Notes: generated by a model not told the origin, from the letters alone. 64,000 nt of DNA from Bedellia somnulentella (GCA_963576735.1 OY755175.1:14710401-14774400); one strand, 5' to 3'. Shown: positions 11,201 to 26,200, counted from the stretch's first letter. Numbers and translations are program-made.

Positions 11201-14200
11201 CCTTCAAAGTGTATCTAAAAATGGTGAGAATGAGCAGAAAATAATAATTCTGATTGGTATCTTCCATCAAATACCTGCTGCTTCAACTCGCTTTATAGAT
11301 GTCTTGTGCAGACTTATCTTCCATACAGAAAAAGCATTGATGATTGAAGCTGGATCACCATTTAGAGAACCATTGGTGAAGTTCCTCTTGAGGTAAATTA
11401 CATAGTTTACATATGGCATACTAAAGTTTTTTAATATTGGTGTATAGCAATCTTCTCACAGCTATAAATACAAAAATGGTTTAGAGTTTCACAATTAGAA
11501 ATTCCTCAGGCACTCTTGGAAATAAAGTGGGTTTAAAAAAAAAAGGATGGTTGGTGATGACCGTCGTGCGTCTCTTACTACATCGCTCAACAACCACCTA
11601 AAGTGCCGTGGTACAAAGTCGCCTCCTTATATAAGAACTTATTAAAATCTGGACTGCAAGCATAAACTATTACATCAGCATCCTTTTATCTTTAATAATT
11701 CAAAATGTTTACAGATATCCAAAAGAAACCCTTGATTTAATTATGAGCGACAACAACATCAAAGACCAACAATGGAGTCGATTCTTGGTATTCTTAGTGA
11801 AGCATGCAGACGCCGGACCAAGCTACAGAGAGACCTTACAAACGAGTAAGAAACCCAGGCTCTTGCAACTGTTGGCTGCCAACACTGTGACCACTGCTGG
11901 CACCCTAACTACAGCCGACAAAGCGGAAATGCAATTCCAAGCTATTAGAGTCATATCACTTCTAATCAAATATGATGAACAGTGGTTGGCCTCTCAACAC
12001 GATTTAGTGGAGTTGTTAAAAAGGATATGGTGTAATGATCAATACCATGTAAGTAAAATTGCTTCTTTGATATGGAATTTATCATTGTTGTATTGATGCT
12101 AATAATTTATCGTTAATTTCAGGAAAGTCATAAGAAAGTTGAGAACATTGATTCAACCCACTGGAAAGAGCCAAAGCTCATTGTCAAAATATTGTTGCAC
12201 TATTTTTGTCATCACACGGCCAACATTGACTTGTTGTTCCAACTGCTTCGCGCTTTCTGTGATCGTTTTATACCTGATTTCCAAGTAAGTGTCTATCTAT
12301 TGTTAAAAAATATAATCTGCAAATATTCTTTTATAATGTATTATAAAACATAATTTTGTACGGACATATTATACACAGATCAAGTTAGCCCCAAACTAAG
12401 TAAGACTTGTATTATGGGTTACTAACTAAACGATATATTAAATATTATATAATAAACATATAAATAAAGTGTAGCCGTGTAGTGCCGGCTTAGAATGTCA
12501 CTACCCCTTTCTACCCACGGGTGTCGTAAGAGGCAACTAAGGGTATTGGGGCTTTTTGTTGGATTTTTGGGCGATGCGGTTGGAGACCCATCACCAAAAA
12601 CCTTTATTTTTACCATCTTTTCCCCACTCAACTTCCAAAAGTGGCTGAGGAATTTATAATTCCTTAGCTCTGGCTACCCCTTCTAGGGAAATATAGCCGT
12701 GAGTATATGTATGTACATATAAATAACATCCAAGACTAAGAAACAATATTTTTTGCTGATCACACAAATTTTGCTCTCAGCGGGTATTGAACCCGCAACC
12801 TCCTTCGGACCGAGAAGCTAGCCACTCGACCACGGACGTCGTCAGTTTTACATGTATTTGTTGTTTTGGCGATTTTATCTGCATTCTCCAGTGTGTAAAT
12901 ATGTGATAACTCCCACGTCTGGCAGGCCGATGGGTAGTTACGCAACTGCATTCATTTGTTAACCAATATTTATAATTTTTAGTTCCTACGCGATTTCCTA
13001 GAAAATACAGTGGCACAAAACTATACCGTTGAATGGAAACGCTCTGCATTCTTCAGATTCGTTGAGCATTTCGGTTCAGATACAATGTCTCAAGAGCTTA
13101 AAGCTAAAGTGCTGCAGATGATACTCATTCCATGCTTCGCTGTAAGCTTTGATAAGGGACACAAGATTGTTGGAGGACCACCGGCGCCGTACCAAGATAA
13201 CCCTGATAATGTTGTATCAGTATTCATCAATAATGTAAGTGTCTTAGTCACTAGTTCTTCAGGGCACAAATGTATGTTGTATTTTATTAGCCTTTTACAG
13301 CATCACGAGTTTAAATTAAAAATAGGTTGTATGAAAAATTATGTATTTCACAATATTTAATAGTGGTGTTTAATGTATTGTTTTTATTTTTATATTGTGT
13401 ACTTTTTTACAATAATTAGCAAAAAAACAAATATGCGTTCAATTTCATTAAGACGATTTTACTTAACAAGCTATTTGAACTGGCATTGAACTTGTTTTGA
13501 ATTTATTGAATGTTTGATATTTCATTGTGCATAAATCGTAGTATAACGTAGTATAACTTGAAGTATGTTTTTTTTTATTCTTACCTTTGTTTAATTCATC
13601 ATCAGGTAATAGACCCAGAGAATCCATTCGGGTGTTCTGATGCAGTTCGCATATCCCTTCTCCAATTTGCATGTCTGCTGTTGGAGCAAGCATCAGCCCA
13701 TATTCATGATGCAAATAACAAGAAGCAAGGGAATAAGTTGCGAAGACTTATGACTTTCGCATGGCCATGCCTCCTTGGGAAGAACTATGTGGATCCAGCT
13801 ACGAGGTACGGTTTTTAAGCTAAGTTATATATATACTTTTGATGCCTTTTGTATGTCATATCTAATGATTTATATTTTTCAGATATCATGGTCACCTTCT
13901 ATTAAGTCATATCATAGCTAAATTTGCGATACATAAGCGTATCGTTCTTCAAGGTATGCTCTACATGTAATATTACAATAGAATAATGCTTGCAATTTGA
14001 TAACTAAATAGTAATCTATGTATGTCCTTTTTTCAGTATTTCATAGTTTATTAAAAGCGCACGCTGTTGAAGCGCGCTCAGTAGTGCGCCAAGCATTAGA
14101 AATATTGACACCAGCTATGCCCCAGCGTATGGAAGATGGAAACACTATGCTCACTCATTGGACCAAAAAGATTATTGTGGAAGACGGACACTCTGTGCAG

Positions 14201-17200
14201 CAGTTGTTCCACATTTTGCAACTAGTTGTTCGACATTATAAAGTAAGTCAAAATTAAGATATATTTTAATCCATTTTGATTGGCACATATATTAAAAATT
14301 ACATATATTTTTTTCGGGTGTCGTCTGATGTAATACCAAAGAGTCCAAAGCTAGTTTAAAGTTACAGAGGGCCGTTATAGTATAGCTAATATAATTCTTA
14401 CCGGTTCGTTTATTAAACATGTAAAGTAGATCATCTACTGGCCTGCGACTAGAACGCACGTGCCATTTTAGCTCTCGTTAACTATTGAGATTAATATTTT
14501 ATATATTACTTTTTTAAATGTCTGCATCACCTAAATACTAATCGCATAGACTATTGTAGTGTTAATATGTTGTATTAGTGTATTAGTGTATTTAACTAAG
14601 AGATTATTATGGAAGGAAGTCCATTTAATCGGAGCGGACTGACTCGGCGCAGTCCTCCTCCGCAGTGCACTGAAGACAATATGGACCAAGCACCATCGGC
14701 TTCTTCAAAACATCAGGACTCCAGCGTTGTATCAACTACTGATATCCAATATTGGATGGACACCATTGAGGCCTGCTTACAAAAAATATGCCAAGTATCG
14801 ACCGAAGGTAAGCTGAACTCAGACCAAAAGCTCTGTATTAGTAACTTATGTAGGAAAATCGGGAATGGTACTGGTCAAATGGCAGTTCATTACCAATCGG
14901 CTAAACAACATCTTCTTCTCGCCCAATCTAAAATTCAGAACTTATATCAGAAAATTGAAGTCTTAGAACAAAAACAAGGTGACCTTGAAACAATCCAAGA
15001 CCTCAAACAATCTATACGCAATTCTTTGGAGTCCCAAACAAAGACTAACACTTCTTTTGCCGATATGGTTAAAAAGGGACCAAACGATTTTGTAAGACCC
15101 CAAAATCTAGCCTCCATAACAATATTTCCCAAAGACAAACAAAAATCTAGTGATGAGACCAAGTCCCTAGTACAAAAAATTATCTGCCCCGAGGAGATGA
15201 AATTGCAAGTACGAGGACTCAGAAAAACTAAAAATGGAGGAGTAATCATCAGCACCGAGTCCCAGCAGGATATTGAAAAGATCAAATCGTCAAATAAACT
15301 CTGCTCAAACGATCTTACTTTAGAAGAAAGTAACCAGCGCCGCCCTAGAATAGTTGTAGTTGGAGTGCCAACAAATTTATCGGAGAAAGAAGTGTTTCAG
15401 TGCATGTATGAACAAAATTTGGCCGATAAGTATCCAGACTCAACATTCGACAAATTTCTTAGCTCCATAAAACTTAGCCATAAAGGGGGTAAAAAACAGG
15501 GTAAATATTGCCACTACATAATTGAGGTCCCCGCAGGAATTCGCAAATGTCTCATGAATCAGAAGCGAATTTTCATTAACTGGACATCATGTAAAATAAG
15601 AGACTTCACCCTTGTGACCCGTTGTTTTAAATGTCAGCAATATGGACACTCAGCTAAGTTTTGTCGTGAGGCTGATCAGGTCTGTGGCCATTGTGGGGAG
15701 ACTGGACACTCTATCAAAGAGTGTATTAAAAAATCTCAGGAACCAACCTGTGCCACCTGCAAGCGTTTTAAAAAAACGAGTAACCATCCTACAGGAGACC
15801 CTGAATGCCCAGCAAGGAAGAATGCAGAATTGAGGTATATAAATTCTATTAACTATGAAGGCGCCTAAGAGCGCCCGTATCTTCTTATTATCTATAAGCA
15901 CTTATTAATTAAGTTTCTTTTCACATTTTTTACTTCTTTTTTAAATTTATTTTTAAACGTTCTTTAGTTTATTTATCAATGACACATCAAATTATCTATG
16001 ACTTAGACAATATAAAATTTGGTGAATCTCACTCGTGTGATGTTGAATTGTGTAGCCAATTAATTTGTAATGAGAAAGGTACTCTTAAAATCTTAACCCA
16101 AAACATTCGTAGTATTCACAAAAATTTCGATGATTTTCTAATATTATTAACTCGATTTAATGTTCCTTTTGATATTATTATCTTGACTGAATGTTGGTTA
16201 CAAAACCGAGCACATAGTTTACCCACCCTCACAGGGTACAAATTACACAGCTCAACTAAACTACATAACCAAAATGATGGCATTATAATATATGTACGAG
16301 ATACGTTAAACTTTACCATAGAAGAAATTTGTGTTAATGAAAGTAATTGTCTAGGACTGATAAGTAAGGACTTAGTCATATTATCTTTTTACCGCTCTCC
16401 ATCTTTTCGCAAACTTGATAATTTTTTACAATCCTTGAACAGTATACTACATGCTTTCGCCTCTACAAAAAACATTGTTTTAACTGGAGACTTGAATATT
16501 GACATTATAACAGAAAACAACGATTCTTCTATCCAGGAATACTTAAACATATGTGCTTTTCATGGAATATCACCCGCCCATACCTTTCCCACTCACAACA
16601 GCGGATCCTGTCTAGATCATGTTATGATAAAAACGAATTACCTGACACATACATTTGTTACTAACTCGACTATTACCGATCATCGCGCCGTGCTATTGAC
16701 ATTGAATTTAAAGCTGACTCATAACAAATGCCGCCGCAGCTATTCTAGTGTTAACATGCAAAACGTAAGACGTGATTTAATTCAAATAGAGTTCAGCACG
16801 GTTTGTAATAATACTGACGTAAACTTTCCATTAATTACGTGACTAACTGTGTTCAAAATGCAATTGCGAAAAATACAAGCACGTTTCGTCAAAGCAGGAA
16901 GTACCAAATAATAAAACCTTGGATAACTCCTGGCTTAATCAGATGCATAAAACATAGAGATAAGTTGCACAAAAGGTATATGCTTGAGCCTACTAACAAT
17001 ACTATTACTCTTATTTACAAACGATATCGCAATTTTTGCAATAAAATTTTGAAAAATGTAAAATGTGAGTACGAGAAAAAAGAACTTCAATCTGCGGGAA
17101 GTAACAACAAATTAATTTGGAATTTCATTAAACAAAAGACTTGCACGACAAAACATAATGATATCCCTAACGAACTATTCAAGCTAAGGTCAACTCCCAC

Positions 17201-20200
17201 ACAGTCAGCAGAATTTATAAATAACTTTTTCATAAACATTGGTAAGAATTTATCTGAACAGGCAAATTTTGAAAAATACTATCAAGCTAATTCTAAACAC
17301 CCTTCAAGGCTTAAATCGTTTGTTATGATCGATACAGACGTCTCTGAAGTAGAGGGTATTATAAATAACTTAAAAAGTAATAGTGCCCCCGGATGGGATA
17401 ACATCTCATGTAAAGTTTTGAAATTTTGTAAGGATATACTAGCCCCTCCGTTAACTCTCATATTTCAAAATTGCTTGTCTCAGGGTATATTCCCCGAGTC
17501 ATTAAAAAAAGCTGTGGTTATTCCGATTTATAAATCGGGGGATAAAAACCAACCAAATAATTACAGACCGATTTCTCTTCTTCCCACTTTCTCTAAAATT
17601 TTGGAAAAAATAATGAACAGTAGGTTAATAAAATATTTAGATGAAATATCCTTTCTCTCAAGTTGTCAATTTGGTTTCCGTAAAAAGTTATCTACTGATG
17701 ACGCAGTCCACTGCCTTACAAATGAAATTGTGCAAAATTTGGACAAAGGTATGCATGTTATAGGGATTTTTCTCGACCTCAAAAAAGCCTTTGATACAAT
17801 TTCAATTCCAATTTTATTGCAAAAATTAGAAAATATCGGCATTCGGGATACTCAGTTAAAATTATTTGAAAGTTATCTTAGTAATAGACTTCAGTGCCTA
17901 AAAATTGGAGACAATTATAGCACATTTTCAAAAAACCACCCCTATGGCGTCCCTCAGGGTAGTATCTTAGGACCCAGCCTATTTTTGATTTATATTAATG
18001 AGCTATGTAATCTCCAACTTAATAACGGCACCATAGTTTCATATGCAGATGACACAGCCTTACTTTTTTCTGCAAAAACAATAGACGAAGCTCATAAATT
18101 CGCTCAATTTGGCTTTAGTATTGTGAATGACTGGCTTTTTAATAATTTTCTGTCCTTGAACACTGATAAAACTATGTATTTCGCAAGGAACACTTCTACA
18201 CCATTACTCGCTAACACCCCGCTTTATGCACATCACCGCACTTGCACTGATAGCGCACCATGCCCATGCTCAACTATCTCCAAAGCAATTAACATCAAAT
18301 ATCTTGGAATTACTCTCGATGTTACTTTAACTTTTAAGGTCCATATTAATGCACTCTGTAATAGAATTAGAAAACTTATAGTAATATTTAAAAAGTTGAG
18401 ACACATATGTGACTACGCTTTAATAAAACAAATCTATCAAGCGCTTGGTCAATCCTTACTGACTTATTGCATAAAATCTTGGGGAGGTGCTGGCATTACC
18501 ACTATGTTAAAACTGGAACGAGCTCAAAGAGCGCTACTTAAAGTAGCCACAGCGCGCCCTTTCTATTTCCCTACTACCGAACTATATAAACAATGCAAAG
18601 TGCTAACTGTGCGCCAGCTCTTTATTCTATTCACTGTTCTAAAGCAGCATGCTAGCTTACACTTCAACCCTGATACACTAAACAGGAGGCGAAAGGATAT
18701 AGTATGTTTGAATACTTATAGTGCAAAATTTTCCATTACAAATAGATTCTTTATATTTTTAGGTCCATACTTATATAATAAAATTAATAGATTACTAGTA
18801 TTATATAACTTAAACAACTTTGAATGCAAGAAAAAACTTCAATCGTGGCTTTTAAATCTTACATACACGGAATCAGAGGAATTGCTTAATATAATAAGTT
18901 AATATAAGATGTTTTTATTTTTTTATCATAATAATACAATTAGTTAGATACAATCGAGTCTGATAATAATTTATACACTACTTACCAATACCATTATATG
19001 AAAACTGATAGTTTAAGCCTTTTTTGTTTATTGTTGCCTGAAATACAGGTAAATTACCTAGCTCAGGAACAGGAAAATGTTATATTTTGTACTTTAAATA
19101 ACTTACTAGGTTAAGACGAATATTATGTACTTTTGAAAACTGAATAAATTTTTATTATTATTATTTTTTTTTTTTTTTTTTAAAGTTCTAAAGAAGTAGT
19201 AGCAATATGGGTAAAAAGAACACAAAGTATCACTGGGGGAGATAATTCGTGATTAATAGGCGACCCCTATCAATTGCCACTTTGTACGACGCCGCCAAAC
19301 TTTTGTCACATTTTGTTAAAACTTTTTCTATCTGATCCTCAAATGTCTTGCGTGGCTGTGCTCTACATCATATCACATACATATACAATAATAACATACA
19401 TATTGATTGTCAAAGTCTGTATCTAACAATATCTTCCTCACAGGTATACTACCCAGTCCGCCACGCCCTGGTGTCGCACATGGTGGGCGCCATGCAGCGG
19501 TTGGGGCTGGCAGCCACCGCCTCGCTGGAGCACCGGCGGCTGGCCGTTGACCTGGCCGAGGTGGTGCTCAAGTGGGAGCTGCGCAGGGTTCGCGACCACG
19601 ACCATGATGATGTGGCGGTGAGTGTTTTGTTCATTTGGGTGGAGACTGTTTAGGAATGGTAGGTCATTCATATAGGTTATTTCGCCACCGGCGGCTGGCC
19701 GAGGTGGTGCTCAAGTGGGAGCTGCGCAGGGTTCGCGACCACGACCATGATGATGTGGCGGTGAGTGTTTTGTGCAAACGTGCATAGAGACTGTTTAGGA
19801 ATGGTAGGCCATTCATATAGGGTATTTCGCCACCGGCGGCGGCTGGCCGAGGTGGTGCTCAAGTGGGAGCTGCGCAGGGTTCGCGACCACGACCATGATG
19901 ATGTTGCGGAGAGAATTTGTACTTTTGTGGTGTATGTTACAATTTGGAGTAACAAGTAGTTTCGTCTAAATACGGTAGTTTTGTTTATTGATACTTTATC
20001 TTTTGACAACATTTTTGAATGATATACCTTTCTACCATAAATCTCAAAGAAAAGTGAGTTTCTTATTACCTAACTGTGACTTTGTTTACCGTTACGCACT
20101 AGTGCGATAATGTGCTTATTTTATTAATACAACATCGTTTTTAATTCGACACGCCTTAAACTCGGGTTTATAATCAACCTCGACTGTAATGACTAACTTT

Positions 20201-23200
20201 GCTCCTATCATAATGTACCAAAATGTTTCCCTTATACAGGCCTCAATCTCTCTAATCGAATCAATGAAGTGTCTGCGGTTTTGTATAATGACGAACTACT
20301 ACTCAATCTTATATGCCACAAAATCCACCTTGGTTGCAATAACTAACTTAAATCATAATTAAACTCTTTTCCAGGCATCAATCTCCCCAATCGGCTCAGT
20401 AAAGCGTCCATCAGCAGACGACAGCGCCAGCGAGTCGCGCAAGGCGCTCAACACGGGCTGGGCCAGCCCAGCTCAGTCCAGCGCCAGGCCCGCCTCCGAG
20501 CCGGACGCAGATAAACCGATTGATAAGCAGCATATCGACGTTGTCGTTAATTTGCTGCTGAGACTGGCTTGTCAGGTTGGTTTTGATGATGTTTTATGTT
20601 GTGAATTATTACTTGAATAATATTTTTTGTACATACAAGAGGTTTGTGTGGCTTCTCGGAGCTAGAATTAAAGATTATTTTGTGCCGTTACAACTGTGTT
20701 TAGATATGCAAATATAAATTGAGTCACGTATTGTTGGGCGAAACTAGCATTTATGAGTAACATTTTGGTTAATCTGCCACTATTGAATGAAACTGTCTTT
20801 TCCTGTACGCCAATTTAATTTGTGCAAATTTTAAGAACCGCAAACTAGTCACCATATGTCCCAAAAAAAATTGAAAATGAAATCCTTAACCCTTTTTTAT
20901 ATTCATATCACCGAACAGTTAGGTCCACAAGTTTAACAGACCGTGTTCCCAGGTGAACGACGGCAGCACAGCGGGCGCGGGCTCGGCTGGCAGCACCGGC
21001 TCTCCGGGCGAGCAGTTATCTCGGCGCTGCGTGCAGTTACTGAAAACCGCGCTCAAACCGGACGTGTGGCCGCAGCATTGCGACCCCAAGCTGGCCTGGC
21101 TGGATAAGGTATGCTGCGTTCACCATTATAAGGTTGCGTTCTATCTAGTATCTGTTACTCGATAGTATCTATAACCGCGCTCAAACCAGATGTGTGGCCG
21201 CAGCATTGCGACCACAAGAAAATATACTATGGCAATTTATGGCGATATGAAAATTTTGTCACTGTTTCATCTTTGTTTTCTTTTACTTTTGTTTAATAAA
21301 TTTAAAATAACGATTGTTATTCAGCAATATAATTTTGAATTATCAGTTTTTTAATGTACTCTACTTAAACTGAAATGCATTTAACCTAATACATTTTTGT
21401 CTCTTTCAAGGTGTTCCAATCCATCGATTCAAATGCAGCAACATGTGCGAATGCATGCACTGCTCTGGAGCTGTTAGTATTCCTACTGACAGTGTTGAAG
21501 CGAGAGCAAATCCTGGTAGCTCTGAAGCCGTTACAACGAGGATTGGCCGTTTGCGTGGCGTCCACCCATGCCAAGATTGTGAGGCTCACACATAACCTGT
21601 TGGCTAAGTTGACCGCGTTATTCCCACCAGAGCCCACTGGATCTGCACAGGCTAGTAAGGTAAATGTTTTTGGTGCTTAAATTTTGTTTATGACGTTCTC
21701 GAAAATAGTTTAAAGCCAACTCCTTTTTAATGATTTTCAGGAGTATATTGAATGTTAAAATGTTAAAATTAATGCAATTTAACAAATGAGAGTTAGTTTT
21801 CTTATGCGTTGGCTAAGTCTAGAGAAGCAAACACTTTATGTTGTTTATGTAATCACTTAATGTCTGATGGCACTACTTATAAATTTATTTTTACTTTATT
21901 TTCTATTTTATTTCACTTGCAGCATGAAGAGCTAGAAACCCTCTACGCCTGCGTCAGCAAATACGCGTTCGAAGGCCTAGCGACATACGAGAAGATGTCC
22001 TCAGGAGGTGGGGGAGCACTCCTAGGCCCGCTGATGATGCTAAAAGCTAGTTGCTCATCCTGCCCCGCCTATGTGGACCGGCTTCTATTGCCTTTGATGA
22101 GGGTGCTGCAGCGGATGACCAGGGAACATGTGGGGCCGACGCCCGATGCCGCTTTAGCCGATTTACTGGTTAGTACATACATACATACATATACATATAC
22201 TCACGGCTATAAATCCCTATAAGGGGTAGCCAGAGCTAAGGAATAAGAAATTCATCAGCCACTTTAGGAAGATGCGTGGGGAAAAGATGGCAAAGTAAAG
22301 GTTGTTGGTGACGGGTCTCCAACCGCATCGCCCAAAAATCCCTTAAAAGCCCCAATACCGTTAGTCGCCTCTTACGTACACCCACCGGAAGAAATGGGGT
22401 AGTGCTATTCTAAGCCGACACTACACATCTGGTTACTGGTTAGTATACTTTTTTAATGTTGGGCTAAGGGTATATTAATGGTTGCTGATAATGATGTAGG
22501 TCAGCTGCTCCTCCTGCCCCGCTTACGTGAACCCTTTTAAGATAAGTTCTTAATTGACTAGTGTCATTGATGGACAGTTTTATTTTTCTCTTTAACATGT
22601 ATTGTGTAGAAACAAACGATCTATAACAAACCACCGCGAAGTTTTAAAGACAATAATAATTTTGTATAATTTTGTTAATAAAGATGATCAGTTACTAATA
22701 TTACAATTTATTCCTATAGATATTGGCTCTTGACCTGCTGAAGGGTCGCGTGGCAGTGATGCCGGTGGATACAAGAAAAACGTTTATTGGTACTGTACTT
22801 GTTGGCCTTATCGAGAAGACAACAGATGTTAAGGTAAGAATTTCTAAATGTAAATTGAATATTATTCTATGTGTACGGTTCAATCACCGTACTTTAAGTT
22901 CCGTCAGCAGTTTACGCTATAACACTCGTTTTACTCAAACCTTTTCAGAACAGTTCGCTTACTGACCTCGTAACGCGCGCTACTTATTAATCTCATTTCA
23001 CCTCATTTGCACCTTTCCTACCTTGTAATGTATCTTAGTTGAACTTATCTCTATCTTATTATTTTACATCCCGTAATCTCAATCCCAACCCCCAACACTA
23101 TGCATTGAGTATTCAGGAGATATTTCACCTTACAACTTCAATAACTTAATCTCAACCACAAATTCTCCAAGTAATGAAAGCCATAACCTGAATGGTAAAA

Positions 23201-26200
23201 GAATGGATAAAGTACCGAACGCTGAGTAATCCAGGCGTGCCCCCCTCGCCCTCGCTAACAGATGTCTATATTGCTCGTCATACATGAATAATGTATAGTC
23301 TGTTTTTCCTTTAACTTAACACTTCTTCCTTGAAACCACCTGAGCCCTCTGATTACCTAATAACTTTAAAAACTTAATCTCAACCATTAATTCTACAGGT
23401 AATGAAAGCCATAACGCGTATGGTAGAAGAATGGATAAAGTCCCGAACGCCGAGTACTCCAGGCGTGCCCCCCGCGCCCTCGCTAAGAGAGAAGTCGATA
23501 TTGCTCGTCAAACTTATGCAGTACGTGGAGAAACGGTTTCCAGACGATATGGAGCTCAATGCGCAGTTTCTTGAGCTGATTAATTACGTTTATAGGTAAT
23601 TTTTATGTTTTTTTAGAATCAGTGATAGGATATGAAGAGTGACTTATATTCACGCTTACTTGTGGTGTCATATAAGTTGATTCTGTATTGTCGTGGTCCT
23701 GTGTACTATTTGAAATAATTATGCTTGCAACTGTATAGTTTTACCGTTGTAAGCATCCTGCAATCGGTTTCTTGATAGAATCTAGAGAAAGTGGAGCTTC
23801 TATTTGGGGATATTTTATTTTTATAGGAACGGAATCTATTATGATCCGTTTCGTACATAAAATGCCATAGTGATACACTATTTAAAGTCGCAAAGTTATG
23901 GAGATGTAACATTATATCAAGTTTGAAATAAATTAAAAAACACATTTTCATAAATATTTATTACTTTTAATAAAGTAATCAATATTAATTCTATTACATC
24001 TTTACAGAGATGAACAACTAAAATTGACAGAGCTCTCATCAAAACTAGAACCAGCTTTCCTTGCTGGACTTCGTTGTACGCAGCCGACTATTCGCGCGAA
24101 GTTCTTTGAAGTGTTCGATAACAGTGTTCGTAGGCGAATATACGACAGGATTCTATACATTATTTGCTCGCAAAACTGGGAGCACATTGGACCACATTAT
24201 TGGATTAAACAATGCTTGGAGTTACTCCTGGTTTCTGTTTCACAAAGTAAGTTTTATTTAAATGTAAAGTATATTGAGTATTCGTAGTTATTACAGCGTT
24301 TTCATTATTTAGTCAATGTTATTGTAAGATTAGTATCATCTCATAAGACTAAAATAATCTACAAACCGAAAACAATCGGAATTTTTACAGAATGTTTCAC
24401 AGTTCATAGCATCAAGCACTTTCCAATACGTTTTAAACTAAATTGAAGCACATTATATAATATATATCAGATAAAGCATTTAGTCTTACCGATGTTTCTG
24501 TCCACAGCTAACCAAATACGTCTGTCAAATCCCAAATACCTGTTGCCGAATGTAGCAGCGGTGATCAATTGGGCTGACAGCGAGGATCGCAAGTCATTCG
24601 CTATATATACTTCGGTGAAGGAAGAGACTATAGAAGGGTTCAGTGACTCGTTAGATCCTGACAAGGAGGATGTCCTGGATATGGATCTGGATTCCAACTC
24701 CAATTCTAATCATAAGGAAGATGTCACTAAACAAGTTCCAAATAGGTAAGACCAATGATCAACAGCTTCTTACACGGGACGTTTGCTGAATCATTAAGTC
24801 AGGCCTACACCAATGTCTCTTATTAGGTTATCTGTGTGGTTACTTACTCACTTTGTTTAACGAGGTGGCAAGATTTTTGATGAAATCCACATTGCTGGGT
24901 TGTTGTACTAAGTATTCATACATATATATATTTATATACATACTTGTGACAGTATATTCGTACAGAGCGATATCACTCTTTTACATGAAAGACTTCATTA
25001 CTGCCGCCATTTTGCAATAACAACGATTTGGCTCAGAAGCGTAAGCACTTTAAATGAAATGTCCAACCAGTATGTTTACATGCCCATCCCGTAGCAGACA
25101 CTTAAACACCCGAAATATCAAAAAGTACAATGTGATTGCTAAGTCGTTCTAAAAAGTTTTGATTTCTAAAACAGCTGTGATCACATTAAGCTCCTTATTA
25201 GGTGCCAATTAGATCGCCAGGTCAGCGCTACTGAAATAGTGAAATGTGGGACCGAAGTACCTACTTAAAGACTTGTTGTGTTATCCGCAGAGAGCGCGCA
25301 CTCACGCAGATGGTGTGCAAGCAGTGCGAGTGGGCGGCCGGTGCAAAACGCGTGCGAGGCTCCCAGCTGGCGGCGGCCTGCGCCCAGCTCGCCCACATGG
25401 ACGACGCGCTGGCGCACCACGTGTGGCTGCGACTGTTCCCCGCGCTGTGGCGGGCGCTGGACGAGCGGCAGCGCCCGGTAACACTATAGTACTACATACA
25501 CATATCATGTTAACTCAGCTCGCCCACATGGACGACGCGCTGGCGCACCACGTGTGGCTGCGACTGTTCCCCGCGCTGTGGCGGGCGCTGGACGAGCGGC
25601 AGCGCCCGGTAACACTATAGTACTACATACACATATCATGTTAACTCAGCTCGCCCACATGGACGACGCGCTGGCGCACCACGTGTGGCTGCGACTGTTC
25701 CCCGCGCTGTGGCGGGCGCTGGACGAGCGGCAGCGCCCGGTAACACTATAGTACTACATACACATATCATGTTAACTCAGCTCGCCCACATGGACGACGC
25801 GCTGGCGCACCACGTGTGGCTGCGACTGTTCCCCGCGCTGTGGCGGGCGCTGGACGAGCGGCAGCGCCCGGTAACACTATAGTACTACATACACATATCA
25901 TGTTAACTCAGCTCGCCCACATGGACGACGCGCTGGCGCACCACGTGTGGCTGCGACTGTTCCCCGCGCTGTGGCGGGCGCTGGACGAGCGGCAGCGCCC
26001 GGTAACACTATAGTACTACATACACATATCATGTTAACTCAGCTCGCCCACATGGACGACGCGCTGGCGCACCACGTGTGGCTGCGACTGTTCCCCGCGC
26101 TGTGGCGGGCGCTGGACGAGCGGCAGCGCCCGGTAACACTATAGTACTACATACACATATCATGTTAACTCAGCTCGCCCACATGGACGACGCGCTGGCG

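Larger units (their letters stand above)
14290..19185 (+). mobile_element. Nearly complete non-LTR retrotransposon (CR1/jockey group) in intron 20
   Basis: About 4.9 kb in the same orientation as the host gene. Two ORFs, the first gag-like with zinc knuckles, the second endonuclease plus reverse transcriptase without RNase H, followed by a 3' UTR ending in a (TTA/T)-rich microsatellite at 19150-19185 instead of a long poly(A). That architecture and tail fit the CR1/jockey superfamily. The 5' boundary is not defined (about 14290-14600), and I could not identify target-site duplications. The ORFs carry a single frame break, so the insertion is recent on an evolutionary scale. Confidence 0.85.

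Noticed and set aside
25246..25620. ORF of 124 codons rich in R/P/A at the exon 30 array
   Set aside because: An off-frame reading of GC-rich exon 30 that crosses the array boundary; only the frame ending ALDERQRP matches TRRAP.
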